Part shown: positions 21,014-32,500 of the stretch, in pieces
Layout of the letters: each line of letters begins with the position of its first letter
How positions within the stretch are numbered: the first letter of the stretch is position 1
DNA from: Fasciolopsis buskii
Taxonomy: Eukaryota > Platyhelminthes > Trematoda > Plagiorchiida > Fasciolidae
Length of the DNA stretch: 64,000 nucleotides
Assembly: GCA_008360955.1 (NCBI GenBank)
Contig: LUCM01005725.1
Span: 1-64,000, forward strand
Direction: 5' to 3'
Made by a program: the position numbers and the translations under genes
Notes under the pieces: generated by a model
The model's database searches: none
Told to the model about the DNA's origin: nothing
The model's input: only the letters and a program-made list of their open reading frames with translations

Positions 21014-21949
21014 TACATACTCACTTGTGTAGACGGCCTTACTCGCTGGCCACAGGCCTTACCAATTCCCCGACCTAAGTCAGAAGAGGCCGCAAAAGCC
21101 TTCTTGCCTGGTTGGGTAAGCATATTTGGTTGCCTCGCTGTAGTGACCACCAATCGAGGGTCACATTTGGATGGGGCATTTTCAAATATAATAAAAACAC
21201 TTGGGTGTAAGCATATCAGAACAACCGCCTACCACCCACAAGCCAACATACTCGTGGAAAGACTCCAGCGGCAGCTAAAATCTGCTCTGCGAGCAGGGGC
21301 CAACCCGCCTGGGAGCGAAATACTGCTGTCAGCTTTCTTAAGCCTGCGTAGTTCCGTTAAGGAAGAAATGCGCACTACAGCAAACCAACCTGTGTTTGGT
21401 TTGCACGCTCCGCCTCCCCGGGGAGCTGGTGTCCCCATCGAAACCCACGCACTTCAATTACGGCGACTATGCGAAACGTCTCGCACAACACACGCGAATT
21501 CTTCGTGCCAATCCACCGCGGGACCAACGAACCTCCAGCTACATTTCAACCGCATTGAGTACTTCAAATCACGTTTTCATGTGTGTTGATGGTGTCGACC
21601 ACCACTGCAACCACCGTATACCTGTCCGTTTCGCGTGGTAAGACGCGGTCCTAAAACTTTCATCTTGGACACTGCCGGCCGACAGGAAACGGTGTCCATC
21701 GATCGTATTAAACCTGCCACCATAGAATGCAGGTCTAACGACGGGCTCCTTTGATCTGATGGGTTCCGTCAGCCCGGTAGAGCACAGCCACTACCAACAC
21801 CGCCCGTTGAGACTGCTGGTGGGGCTGAATCCCTAACATCGCAGATCACACCCGAAGTTCCGGGTATGCAAACTAGCCGTAGCGGCCGCAAGGTAATATA
21901 ACCCGCTAGTTTCTTGGATTTTTTTACCATTTTTACATCAGATGGCTGA
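21014..21949 (+). pseudogene. Gypsy integrase, C-terminal half, and pol end
   Basis: The reading resumes with 'LTCVDGLTRWPQALPIPR' and continues through 'GWVSIFGCLAVVTTNRGSHL' and 'YHPQANILVERLQRQLKSAL' (21,104-21,589). The second catalytic Asp of the D,D-35-E triad (normally T-D-R-G) reads Asn; the Glu of V-E-R is kept. After a frameshift, 21,605-21,725 encodes a GPY/F-like module ('CPFRVVRRGPKTFILDTAGR') in which the first Gly is Cys, then 'VSIDRIKPA' and a Pro-rich end with 'TSRSGRKV'. The pol stop is probably near 21,949. Confidence 0.8.
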
Positions 21950-22623
21950 ATACTCTCTGTCGTAAGTGCATATCGGCGCTTAATAAGATGACATGATTGT
22001 CGCGATAATTTATGCACCGATGGACATGCCGCCCACATGTTAAACCGACAAGAGCAACACCGACCGATGTTAGGTGCCCGTCATTAAGTCGAACATCCGC
22101 CGGTACTCACGAGCACCGTTTCCACCAGTTTGTCTTTGTATTATCCTCTCCCATAAAAATCTCAGGGTCGAGGCAATTCCACGGACTCCGGCACGGCAGT
22201 CATCGGCCCCATGGTCGACATCATGCACGCATCAGAGCGCGGGGAGAACCCGAGGTCAGACATTAATCTTCAACCCCTCATGGAGAGGATTCTGGGAGAT
22301 GGTGAGGCCCGTGGGTGTGGGACGCGGTTAGATCCACCGTTTTGACCGACGCATATTGGGCGGGCAGCTCGGGCGCAGCAGTGTAAGGGAGCAGCTAGGC
22401 CGGGGGATCGCACCTCCTGGGTTCAACTCCTATGGTGTTTTTCAGGTTGGGTGTCCGGCGCACGGTCAGCTCCCAACAACTAACACCCACGGGACCACTA
22501 GCAGAGCAGTAAATTTTCCGATTGGCAATCAATGCCTAGTTCCAAGACATCCGTCAGTTTCAGGCTTGTTCAGTATGGTCGCAATTGGAGCCATTCTCTG
22601 ACGGTCTTCTAAGAGGAAACCCT
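21950..22623 (+). repeat. Post-pol region with S1 SINE-like insertion (about 22,300-22,530)
   Basis: Between the end of pol and the 3' LTR lies non-coding sequence. Around 22,371-22,388 'GGGCGCAGCAGTGTAAGG' resembles a pol III A box, and 22,420-22,430 'GGTTCAACTCC' a B box, 49 bases apart. They are followed by a conserved body ending 'ACGGGACCACTAG'. The unit recurs at 1,310-1,475, 16,640-16,830 (minus) and 41,690-41,880, so I read it as a tRNA-derived SINE that landed in the gypsy 3' region. Polypurine tract not identified. Confidence 0.6.
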
Positions 22624-22912
22624 TGTAACGGCAAGTGGATTTGTTCCTCCATATAACTTGTTTGACTGAACAGTGATTGCCAAGCGCGGCCGCCATTTGC
22701 GCGTAACCCACGCACGTTTTGCTCGCACGCTGCTATCAAAATATACTCAACCTGCTATCGCTCCCGACTGTCGTTTTCTTGCACTGGTCAAATGTCGGGG
22801 TTGCCAGTATTGCAATCGCAGCGAGCCGAGTAAGAGTGACGCGCAAGTGGTTACAAAATTTGAGAGCCAGCAAACGTAATATGAGGTTCGTGAAGGGACA
22901 GTCCGTTGTAAA
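22624..22912 (+). repeat. 3' LTR of the gypsy element
   Basis: It starts TGTAACGG and matches the 5' LTR through about 22,907. Its last bases are diverged. It is followed by 'AACT', which differs by one base from the GACT before the 5' LTR and may be the target-site duplication. LINE D sequence resumes immediately after. Confidence 0.8.
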
Positions 22913-22916
22913 AACT

Positions 22917-24900
22917 TCTTGCTCCTAACGCAAGTCAACCGCTCTCGTCATGAGTTTTTACGGCGTTTGAACTAAGGTAAAAAATGCCAGTGATGTTAGC
23001 TCTTGTGTCGTCCAACCGATTTCGAAAGACCTGTCACATTTTCAAAGGTCGCGCGCAACCCAAATTTTTAGCTATTCCAAACTTCATAACATTTACTAGC
23101 TTACGCATCGAGTCCCTTGCAGACATCGCAGAAGCATTCAATACTTATTTTTCTTCTGCTCTCAATAATGACAATCTGGCACACTCTGAAATCCACCCGA
23201 TATTAACTTCGGTTAGATTATCCTCCATCTCCTTCGACTTTGCTGGCATTATCACTGTGGTGAAATATGATAGGCCATCCCACACGTCTGGCCCATCAGT
23301 CCTATTTCGCGCCGCTGATGCAGATCTTCCACTGCTCCTTCTAAATCGGATCTTGCTCTCCATGTCGGGCGCTGCTTTTCTGTCACAATGGAAAGCCTCC
23401 ATTGCTGTCCCACACCATAAAAAGGGTTCCGTGCATGAACCTGAAAACTTCCGCCCCATTAAATACATTCCAGTTCTATCCAGGATTATGGAAAAGATTG
23501 TTAAAGAGCAACTGGTTAACTTCCTTGCTACTCATAACCTTATCAAACCTTCCAAACGGCTTCCTCAGGACCGATCCTGCTTCACCCGTCAGTTTCACTT
23601 CTTGAACTTGGTTACCCAGAGTGCTGATTCCCACCGGTCGATGCTCATAATCCTTCTAGACATGTCAAAAGCGTTTAACCGCGTTTCCCACTCCCTACTT
23701 CTGGCCAAAATTAGGACTTACGGAATAAGAAATCCCCTCTTACCTTGGCCATCATCCCACCTTTCCGATCGTTTTCAGGTAGTCAATATTGACGGTTGTT
23801 TTCCCCAGCCCTGTGCTATCACCATCTGGGTCATTCAGGGTAGCGTAACTGGTCCTCTCCTATTCCTGCCATGCACCATTGCTACCTTTAAAGTTATTCC
23901 TCTTGGCATGCCATTCCTATTTGCCGATGATATTATGATAGTCTACTCTTTTGAGGCCGGTTCATTTAGCTCTACTCTTACACTTATCAGTAAAGACCCA
24001 GAGTTTCTTGATAACTGGTGTTCCAAGTAGCTTATAAAGTTAACTACTGACAAACGTTCTCTACTAACGTGCCATGTTCCTCCCGGCTCCCTCTCCGTAA
24101 ACGGCATACCAACTCTTACCACACACAGCTAAGGATTTATGGTTATGGTTAGTCCTGAGCAAGTCCACCACCAGACCGTTGTAGTCAAAAGAACCGCTAC
24201 AATGTTCTTAAGGGCATTCTGCACTCGAGACCGCAGAATTATCATCTACAGGTCCCATATTAGGTCCCACTTCGAGTACTGCCCGATTTTTGTCACGCAT
24301 GTGCGTAAAGCCAATGGAATTGTAATCGAGAATGTGCAGCGTGCATTCAGTAGAAATCTCTTAAGTCCTTCATCTAGCCTAAACTACAGGGCAAGATGTG
24401 AGCTGCGTGGACTTGAACCATTGTGGCTTCGTCGAGCCAAATGAAACCTCGCATTCCTCTTTAATATTTGCCGCAATGTTGTCCGCTCTACCACAAGAGC
24501 CATAAAGGATGCTGGTAGTCCCCCGAGTCGGCCTCCTAGTAGATACTACTCGTTAAGAACACCACTGACGCGACTATTAAACAGGGCAAAATTCTTTACA
24601 GCTGCTTGCCCTAAACTGTGGAACGAACTCCCTAGTTCACTGCAGTCGTCCCCAAATTTAGCCCGGTTCAAAGCCCAGCTGGCAATGTTACTGGATGTCC
24701 CACTCTTAATTAACCTGACACGAGCAAACATTGGAATAGACGAGATTTAGGAGCATGAGTTAGAATTCTGTTTCATGACCGAGTCTTTGCTGAGATCGTC
24801 ACCTGGGTTTCGACTTCACCACCTGCTTCGTCACTTTCTCGCACGTACACGCAAATGCACTCTTTGACCTCCCTTGTGCTGCTGTACCCTCTTCACCAAT
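22917..24900 (+). mobile_element. LINE D, 3' part
   Basis: This is the continuation of the LINE interrupted at 12,080: linker, reverse transcriptase and C-terminal region of ORF2 on the same strand. Coding ends at 24,750. The 3' untranslated part probably runs to about 24,900 or to the start of repeat C at 25,078; I see no clear tail repeat. Confidence 0.7.
22984..24750 (+). pseudogene. LINE D ORF2: reverse transcriptase and C-terminus
   Basis: A single phase of 589 codons runs from 22,984 to the stop at 24,748-24,750, broken only by TAG at 24,028, TAA at 24,130 and TGA at 24,442. Motifs in order: 'FLSQWKASIAVPHHKKGSVH', 'FRPIKYIPVLSRIMEKIVK', 'ILLDMSKAFNRVSHSLLLAK' (first catalytic Asp), 'GSVTGPLLFL', 'PFLFADDIMIVYS' (intact F-A-D-D), 'YRSHIRSHFEYCPIF', 'IVIENVQRAFSRNLL' and 'FFTAACPKLWNELPSSLQ'. 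This is the standard CR1/Jockey ORF2 order. The first 348 codons are uninterrupted; the ATG at 22,984 is only the first Met after the last upstream stop. Confidence 0.85.
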
Positions 24901-25077
24901 GGCTTTGGTAACTAACCTTTGAGCTTCTTCCAATGTGGGCAGACGGAAATGTTAGCGTATTTTTTGACAGATCTATGCTCTAAACAAGTTCCACGATTCT
25001 GGACACCTTCAGCCTGTGTACTACTCGCTTCTCATGTCATCTTGTCCTCTTCACTGGCTTCGCAGGGCTGGATGGGC

Positions 25078-26296
25078 CGTTCTTGGTAGCTCCAAGCCTT
25101 CAACTACCCACAAAACTGCTACCATAGCTCAATTCTGGTTACCACATTTTACGGAATAGACGCACTATGTTGCAGATATGTTGTCGCGATCCAATAATCA
25201 CCGAAACCCCAAGCGGGCACCTAAGTCAGAGTAATTCTGTCTTTTGCGTTTCAGCTGTCGCACCGGGAGTAGACGCGCTGTTACGGGTTTCGTCCCCATA
25301 CTTGGGTTTTCAAGTCTGATATTCTACCATTCCTGCTAGGAACCTGTTAGCCAGAACTGGCTCTCGAGTTCTGTCCCGATGAACCGAAACTGCGCGGATT
25401 ATCTCCTTGGAGATCTCAACTCGCATATTTGCATTCGGACAAAACGGTGATTCTTACCGCCTCTGGAACGGCTCACGCACTTCATATTCCCCACCCGTAC
25501 TGCTGACTAAGATCAAAACCTGGGACAACAAAGATGACAGCATAGAGGAAAGTTTTGACTAGGGCAATTAAGGAATGCTTCTTATACAAAATTTCTCTTA
25601 TCTGACGCACCTCCAAGTACAGCTTACCGCTATCTGTATGTAAATGTAATCACTATTCTTGGGGGTTCCATATCCGAAGTTTCATAAATTTCTTCCAGAT
25701 AGTTTGAGACAATCTTGACAATCCTCCACCCTTGAACATATTTCGGCCGTCTGTTGTTGTCAAATACGGGTCTTATCCACTTTGCCTGACGCTCCGCCTG
25801 GTTCTCATCAATTCCATTTAATTATCGTGTATCCGTTGCTTATCATCTCAGCTCAACGGCTCCGCTCACTACGCAATGCTCTTGAAGTTTGGGGACTCCT
25901 GCTACACCTCGACATTCGCGGTAGAGCTCCATCCATGTGTTGCGCTAGTAATGCGAGCATTTAGTGCGCTTTAAAACGAAATGACTCGTAGTCCGCTGCT
26001 CGCAAAAGGTCCCAGGGAACCCTTTTGGTCCTGAAAAATTAATTTTCTATTTTTTGATTTTCACCGGTATGCTTGTGCTTTCCCCATTGCTTTGCAGCAT
26101 CTTATTTCGCTTTCCAGCGTGCTTCCGCAATAAGTCAAGGTTGCGCCCACCTTTTGCCCTTTTCGATTTCTACTATTTGCATTTCCCGTGCATCATCCTT
26201 GTAAGAAATTGATCATTCCTGGCGCATGCCTCTCGCAAATCGAGCAATATAAAATTTTAATAATAATAATATTATTATTACTATTATTATTAATAT
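25078..26296 (+). mobile_element. Repeat C copy 1
   Basis: About 1.2 kb matches, in opposite orientation, the insert at 39,288-40,465. The match begins at 'CGTTCTTGGTAGC' (25,078) and runs through to the shared tail at about 26,185-26,250 and the A/T tandem run at 26,257-26,295. No recognisable protein domain appears in either copy. The last ~70 bases are the tail also found on LINE B. I read C as a non-autonomous retroelement that uses the LINE B machinery; this is inference. Confidence 0.65.
26257..26295. repeat. TAA/ATT microsatellite
   Basis: A run of TAA units passes directly into a run of ATT units, making a near-palindromic A/T tract at the 3' end of repeat C copy 1. Confidence 0.9.
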
Positions 26297-29272
26297 ACCC
26301 TCTGGGTCTGTTCATGCGAGTGCAGTAACGGATGTTGAAGAAACTGACCTATCCATTATAATGGACTTCTTAAAGGCTAAATCATCCAGGGAGCCGCCGG
26401 CCGCCATCAGACTCCGTTCACCCGGCCGAGATTTAAGCTCAGCAGGTTAACATAGGGCCAATACAGCAAAAGTAAGCAGAAAATAAGTGGTTTGGGCTTA
26501 ATTTTTAATGCTTTTCTTGTGGTTTGCGCAGCGCAAGCGAGTGGTTTTCGGTTGCCTTGCGCTGTTGAGCAAAACCGGTGTGTTCTGATTGGTGCCCGAG
26601 TTTGTCGACCTGCCTATTCACCTCAGTGGCTTTGAAGTGGTTTAGGGCGGACAGAGTAAACAGCCGACGGGTCCAGAGCAAACCAGCTTCTCACTTCTAA
26701 TTCACCTACATTTTTTTATTTGCTTTACCCGAAATTGCTGTGCTATCCAGACATAGTAGTTTGGTTTTCCCCGTTCTACCCAAAAGGAAGAAGCATGAGT
26801 ACTGCGAAGTGTAGTGGAATGTTTGTAATATAAAACCCGAAAAGTCTGCATGATGTTCTCGTGATCCATGCTTCTTTGAACTTCTATTTCACGCGATCTG
26901 TCGATTGTACCTTGAGGAAGAAGGGAAGGCGCGGTCATTGGTACAAGAATAAATCAGCGAATAACTGATATGGTGGACGTTAGTTTCCTGGCACATTAAC
27001 ATCTCTCATTGAACGCCTCTGTACATTATTCATGATATCCAAGAAAATGAAATGATTATGCAAATGGATTTACGTTATTCTTATAGGAAGTATAAAAGCA
27101 CTAAACCAGGAAGAACTTTATGATCACTTCTTTTCCTCCCGTTAATCCGGATCCATCCTCTGCTGAGGGCGTTGATAAATCAATGCTGTATATAGCCGTC
27201 AATTTCCTTGACCGTCGGTGGTGAGTTCCAGCGCCGTTGCTTTTCTGTCATCTATCTATATAACTGAAATGCGCTGGACCCTTTACGACCTCCTGAGCAA
27301 AACTAGATAAAGCAGCAACTAATGAGAGCCGGAAGCTATAATACATTTTAACTTCACAGCTTCAGGGATCATCCCCGGCATCCTTTTACCGGCCAAGGTT
27401 GTTTGCTTTAATAAGTTTTACTCGGAAAATGCTGGTCTTTTGCAGCAGTATTTGCACTTGTCGTCGGTGGAAGCGTCAAGACTATGCTGCTAAGAATATG
27501 AGAATAGTGAAAATTGGAAATTCTAATGCGAGAAACAGTCTGTGTGTTTTAGACCGCCTGCTGAAACAAACAGCACAGTTCATGAACGCAAGTGGAAGTG
27601 TTCAGTATGCCCAACAGAGTCCTTTGAATGACAGGTACGAGAAATGGACTGATAGAATATCCTTGAAAATTGAGCCTGAAATATACACATATTTCAAACA
27701 GGAAAGTTGCACATGTCAAGTGCTGCCTGATCTGACGCTACCAGAACATCTGTTGCGCAGTCTCAGTGTTGGGTTTAAACAGGCCTTTCCTTGTTCTCGT
27801 CGCTGGCGTTTTTTAAAGTTCCTAGTTTTTTGAGTCCTTTGTTGAGGAATGTTCACACGCGACTTTTGCTACATGTATACTGCAGTGCAAAAGGGTCCAT
27901 TACTAACTAAGATTTTGACGCTACACTCGACGACTGTTCGAGAAGCTTGCAACCCGCTGAGCGTAATTAAACAAAGCCGCATGAAAGCATCAATGAAAAG
28001 AAGAAATTTTTACCTTTGAGAGGCAACTTTTAGCAAACCCAGACGGTGAAGCAAACTGGAAGTCTATTTTACAAGGCAATAGTCGACAGCATTCAGGCAA
28101 GCATTTTTTCCTTAGCCACCGTAAATGGGTTTCGCCCGCCATCCACTTGCTGTGTACGACGGCAAATGAAGCGTTCTCCGAAAAACGCAAAATTCGAAAG
28201 ATCTGTACGTCAGTGGGTTGACGGTACTAGCAGGACAATATATCATATGATGTGTAGGGTTCATCTGCAGGGGTGCCAAATTGCCGCATTGAAATTTATT
28301 CAACAATGTTCACCTCTTTATTAAAGAAGAATCACTTCAGTAGGCGTTTTGACAACAACTGAATTCCCTATAGTTTCCTCGTTCGGAAGATCACTCATAA
28401 CCCTTCCAAAACCATTCTTTTAAAGAACAAATTGAGTGAGCATTCACGGTGACACTCTGTACAACAAAGTTAATTAGGAATGATTTTACGACGACACTCA
28501 CGGCTTACAGTAAGCTTGCACCTAAAATACTGTTACGTGACCGCACAAAGCATTAGCAGTGCGGACTGCAATGCGCCTAATTTAAAGCATTAAAATAGCG
28601 AGTAATAGATAGACAAAGGCTTGAGAGGTAACAAACGGCTGATAATCACTTGCTTGTGGTAGTTGTATTTAAGTGCTAGACCATCTGCTGCCTCCTATAA
28701 GAAACAAAAATACAGGCGAAACAAGTCGTCACACAGTATGGGGCTACAAATATCCTATCTTTGGTCTAGTTCATCAGTTCAGAAAAGCGGTGAAAAATTT
28801 GGCTCATGCACTTTGAAGAATGAGAGTTATTTTACCATATTTATACGCAACCACGACCTGCTTGACCGAGTATGTCGTTAATTAATTCGGAAAGATTCTG
28901 AGAATGAAATCACTCAAAAACAACTTAAAAGCCACCGATGAAAGTGGTTTTAAGGCGATGCTCTCCAAATTTTAGATTTGGTCTACTGAATTGGACAGTT
29001 TCATTACCGACGACTGTGCCGTGTCTTGTACCCCGCCCACTGGGTCATTAAATGCGACAAGGCAGTGGCTCGTTGTCCTCAACTGGAAAGCAACTTCGGA
29101 GCGTTTATTAGTGTTAACTGCCCGAAAGCTGTTATTTGCAAGACTTAATGGCTGATATAAATCGCAAGCCGTCACACTTTTGTTTGCAAATTTATATTTT
29201 GTGAAGAACATAAAGATAAAGTTTTGAGTTGTGAAACAAAAATTTAGGTAAATTGAATATCCCGCGTTTTTA
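26297..29272. other. No recognised element; one longer open frame
   Basis: I see no known retroelement motif. The longest open frame is 27,399-27,833 on the plus strand (144 codons, with 'LEHLLRSLSV'-like and Cys-containing stretches but no domain I can name). It could be chance, an exon or an old element. The other frames here are under 110 codons and unremarkable. Confidence 0.4.
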
Positions 29273-29586
29273 AGGTCGGGGTCCGAAAGACCCGTCAATC
29301 AGCTGGCAGAGGACCCTGAACGATATGGCAATGAATCGTTAATAGTGGCTACCGCGGTGTCATTTTCTATTAAATAAGAATTATTGGAAGAATCCGTTTC
29401 TACAATCGGACACTTTTCCTTGTGTTGGCTACAGCAGCGCCTCATGGTTTCTCATCTGTGTAGGGCTACTTCCTGGTCCCACCGGACGTTCGCTATATTT
29501 ATAAACAAATAACCATAGGGAAAAGACGGCGGCCAGTGAGGCTCGCCTTAATCTGTAATGGTGATCGATGTTGTTGATCATAATGA
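29273..29586 (+). repeat. RTE LINE 3' end fragment (copy 2)
   Basis: Starting at 'GGTCGGGGTCCGAAAGAC' this matches, inverted, 57,930-58,245 of the RTE element, covering the last codons of its ORF and the whole 3' tail. It ends near 'GATCGATGTTGTTGATCATA', a decayed form of the GATGAT end. The coding part is full of changes, so this is an older, 5'-truncated copy. Confidence 0.75.
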
Positions 29587-32500
29587 AACCAGCATAAACA
29601 ACAATATTTCAATAAAGTACGTGACGGTTATAAACATTCACCAAGTGATGTAATTAATTATTAGGCGGTTGGTTGGTAAGTTATCAGTAATCCATCAGAG
29701 GATAACGTCGCATATCAAGGCATAAATAACTAATTTTTGTCGCATTTTTCCTTTCGTTGAAATAAAAAATGACGGAGAAAGTCAACTTCCAATTTTATCA
29801 AAAAATATGCCCATTACTTTTGCAAAAAATCGTCCCTATGGGGAATTTTTGGAATCGTTTTAGCGCTTAGTATGCTGACTGTTTCTATGTGAATAAATGG
29901 CTACAACGACAGCTGGATACTATAGGCATTAGGTTTAATACACCTCTGAATATGGAAGTGCTAGGGAGCAATATGAAACCTGGGTACCTTGTGAATTCTC
30001 TAACAGGCCTAGTGAGTAACGATAGCGGACAATAGATTAAGTGCCTACAGAACAGGCCAGTATCACTGCACTTAATATAAAGACCGTTCAAACGTCAGGC
30101 TGTGAGAAGAACATAAGACATCCGGGTGCAAACGAAAGAGCTCGAGCCAAACAATGCGACTTAACAGCACGATAATGTTGAGAGACGCGGAAGGAGTAGA
30201 AGAATGAGTAGAAAAGGATGCAGGTGCATCTGTTTTCAAAAATAAATAGGCAGACAGATAGGAGTTCTGTTACGTGGTATAAGAGTGGTTAAAATAGGCT
30301 CCCGTCTGGGCTAGAAATTTGACAAACTAAGCTCAGGGCAGACACTGGGGAAATGTATAATTCTGGTTTAAGTCGAAGTTTGTTTTTCGGAAACATTTGG
30401 CAAATTTTTTGGCTAGGAAAATTGTTCTAACCATGTTAAGAATGTGAAAATAGCGTACTAGTTGCCTAAAAAGCATAGCGACAACAGCCCAAGACAAGAA
30501 ACGTTGTGGCCTACCTCTATGACCACATTTGTAGCCGCGGTACAGCTAAATCATTTTCGGAGCCTTTTAATTTTTGATGTGGCCGTCCAATGTTTTCGGT
30601 CGTCACTTTCACTCTTCTCTGCATAAGTTTACGATGACAGCTTGTGGACGTTTTTTCGTCCTTGATATGAAAATGGTCGAACCGCATATTCAAGCAAACG
30701 GACGCTGGGCTGGGTTTGGAAATGGAAACTACCAAGTATGCGTGCTCACAGTGCCTGGATAGATTGAGTGTGCAAAACATCTCCGAATGAATTGTTCCGA
30801 GCAACAACAAACAACGATGAAACAAATCTGGAAATACCAAAGTACTCGAAAATAGTATAGTCCAAAATGAGGAAACTCATGGAGATTGATCTTCCTATGA
30901 AGCAGTGACCAAAAATAACATGGAAAATGAACAAAAGAAGACTTTGGCACGACCAACTGAAAAGGGAATAAACCAGGATGAAGCGGGGTGGAGCAAGGAT
31001 TTAACGAGTGGGGAGCCCAAAATAGACCAAGAGACATGAGACCCAAGTCATTGAGGAGCCAAATTGACTGGAACTCAAACGGAGACCTGTCAAGAACAGT
31101 GCATGAGACAAGGTACCATTTACTGCAGAGTGCAGCAACGCGACGATGCTATTTAGTGAAGAAAATGTACTAGGGGCTTCCGGGGCTCGAAGAAATATGT
31201 ATCATCTCGAAAAATTAGTATTCTTAGGACGGTCGGTCTTCATCCCCATGCAGCTCCGGTGTTGCCTATCTCCAGCGATAAGGTTTGCGGCAGATAGGCT
31301 GATATCCATTGGGTTGGAAGCTACGGCGTCAGGAACTAACTGCTTTTAAAGAATAGCTGTCTTAAATATACAGCGAGGACGTCACCGCATCGTTCCGGAA
31401 ATGCTACGGAAATGTCCCAAATGGGTTGCTTCCTTATAACACGGGAGATGACCGGAGCCTTAGGCTTTCGGCAATGACTTAACGACGCTTCTTATGCCAT
31501 CTCTACACCCCGACTGTAGAATAAGGTACCAGCAAATGTTCAAGACTGGCGGCTGCAGTCATGGGGAAATTGCTAGGGGAAGAGGACTATGTCAGTCGCG
31601 TGGAAGGCGACAGTTAATAACGGTGGTCCTTAGCAAGGCCGTAAGCACCATCCGCCGCAGTTACTAAAGGAAAGCCACTCTGAAGTTCAAACCAAAAGAA
31701 TGGAGACGAAGGATGAAAGACAGCGATCCACGCCAGGGTGGCTAGTCCACAAATGCCTCGTCAAAATGGGGTAGTTTCCTATGCTTTCTGCCAGAGGTAG
31801 AGTCCGTTGGGGGGGAACATGGGGCCGTTGAATTTGTCGGTTCGAGGGTTTCCTACCGGAGCGCATGAAGTATTAGGAAAAATGGACAGAGCTGACTGAG
31901 GTAGCCGATGATAGTAAGGTGGAAATCTTAGCGACCGCTGAAGCGCAGATGATTGGCAATGACGACAATCCCCAGAGTACTACCGGCCAACTCTATTTTT
32001 ATTAGCAGGGCAGAGTAGGCGAAAATTTGGTAAAGACGAGCGACATCTCGGTGAAAACCGCTTGGTGCACAGCCGGTGGGGGAACAAGCCGAAGGCTGGT
32101 AATACACAGGGATGTGATTTCAGAGTGAAAATGAAAGTTACGGGACTGCAAATGTGAAAATGTACAGACGTCCATCTTTAGAGGAAGGAGACGGGCACTT
32201 GCACTAGCGAACCCAATGGCAAAGGCAAGAGCGGCCCCCATATTTGTGAACTAATTCTTCACTCGAATTGGGAGCATTATGAAAAGCAGCTACAAAACAT
32301 GGTTAACGAATCCATCCGATCGTGGCCCCGTCTGCACAAGTGTGGCAGAATACTTGATTTAGGGCAGGGCACAAAAATCAGCATCCGCATCTGGTTATCA
32401 CAAAGCGTAAAGACAACACTGGATGGCTGATAATAATGCCTCCACTGAGGAGGAATGACCGTTTTCTTTTTGCATTCGTACTTTTTGTTAATTCATGGGA

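Larger units (their letters stand above)
12081..22912 (+). mobile_element. Ty3/gypsy LTR retrotransposon, CsRn1-like, with nested insertions
   Basis: Two direct repeats of about 289 bases start with TGTA(G/A)CGG at 12,081 and 22,624. Between them, in order on the plus strand, lie a tRNA-Trp-like primer site, gag with a CHCC-like finger, protease, reverse transcriptase, RNase H and integrase with a GPY/F-like tail, which is the Ty3/gypsy gene order. The LTRs differ at roughly 20 of about 270 aligned positions by eye. A LINE (15,577-21,013) sits inside the integrase and an S1 repeat (about 22,300-22,530) after pol. Possible target duplication: GACT (12,077-12,080) against AACT (22,913-22,916), one mismatch. 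Key catalytic residues are lost, so it cannot move by itself. Confidence 0.85.

Noticed and set aside
26257..26295. Palindromic TAA/ATT run as a regulatory hairpin
   Set aside because: It is explained as the tandem-repeat end of repeat C, like the other LINE B-type tails.
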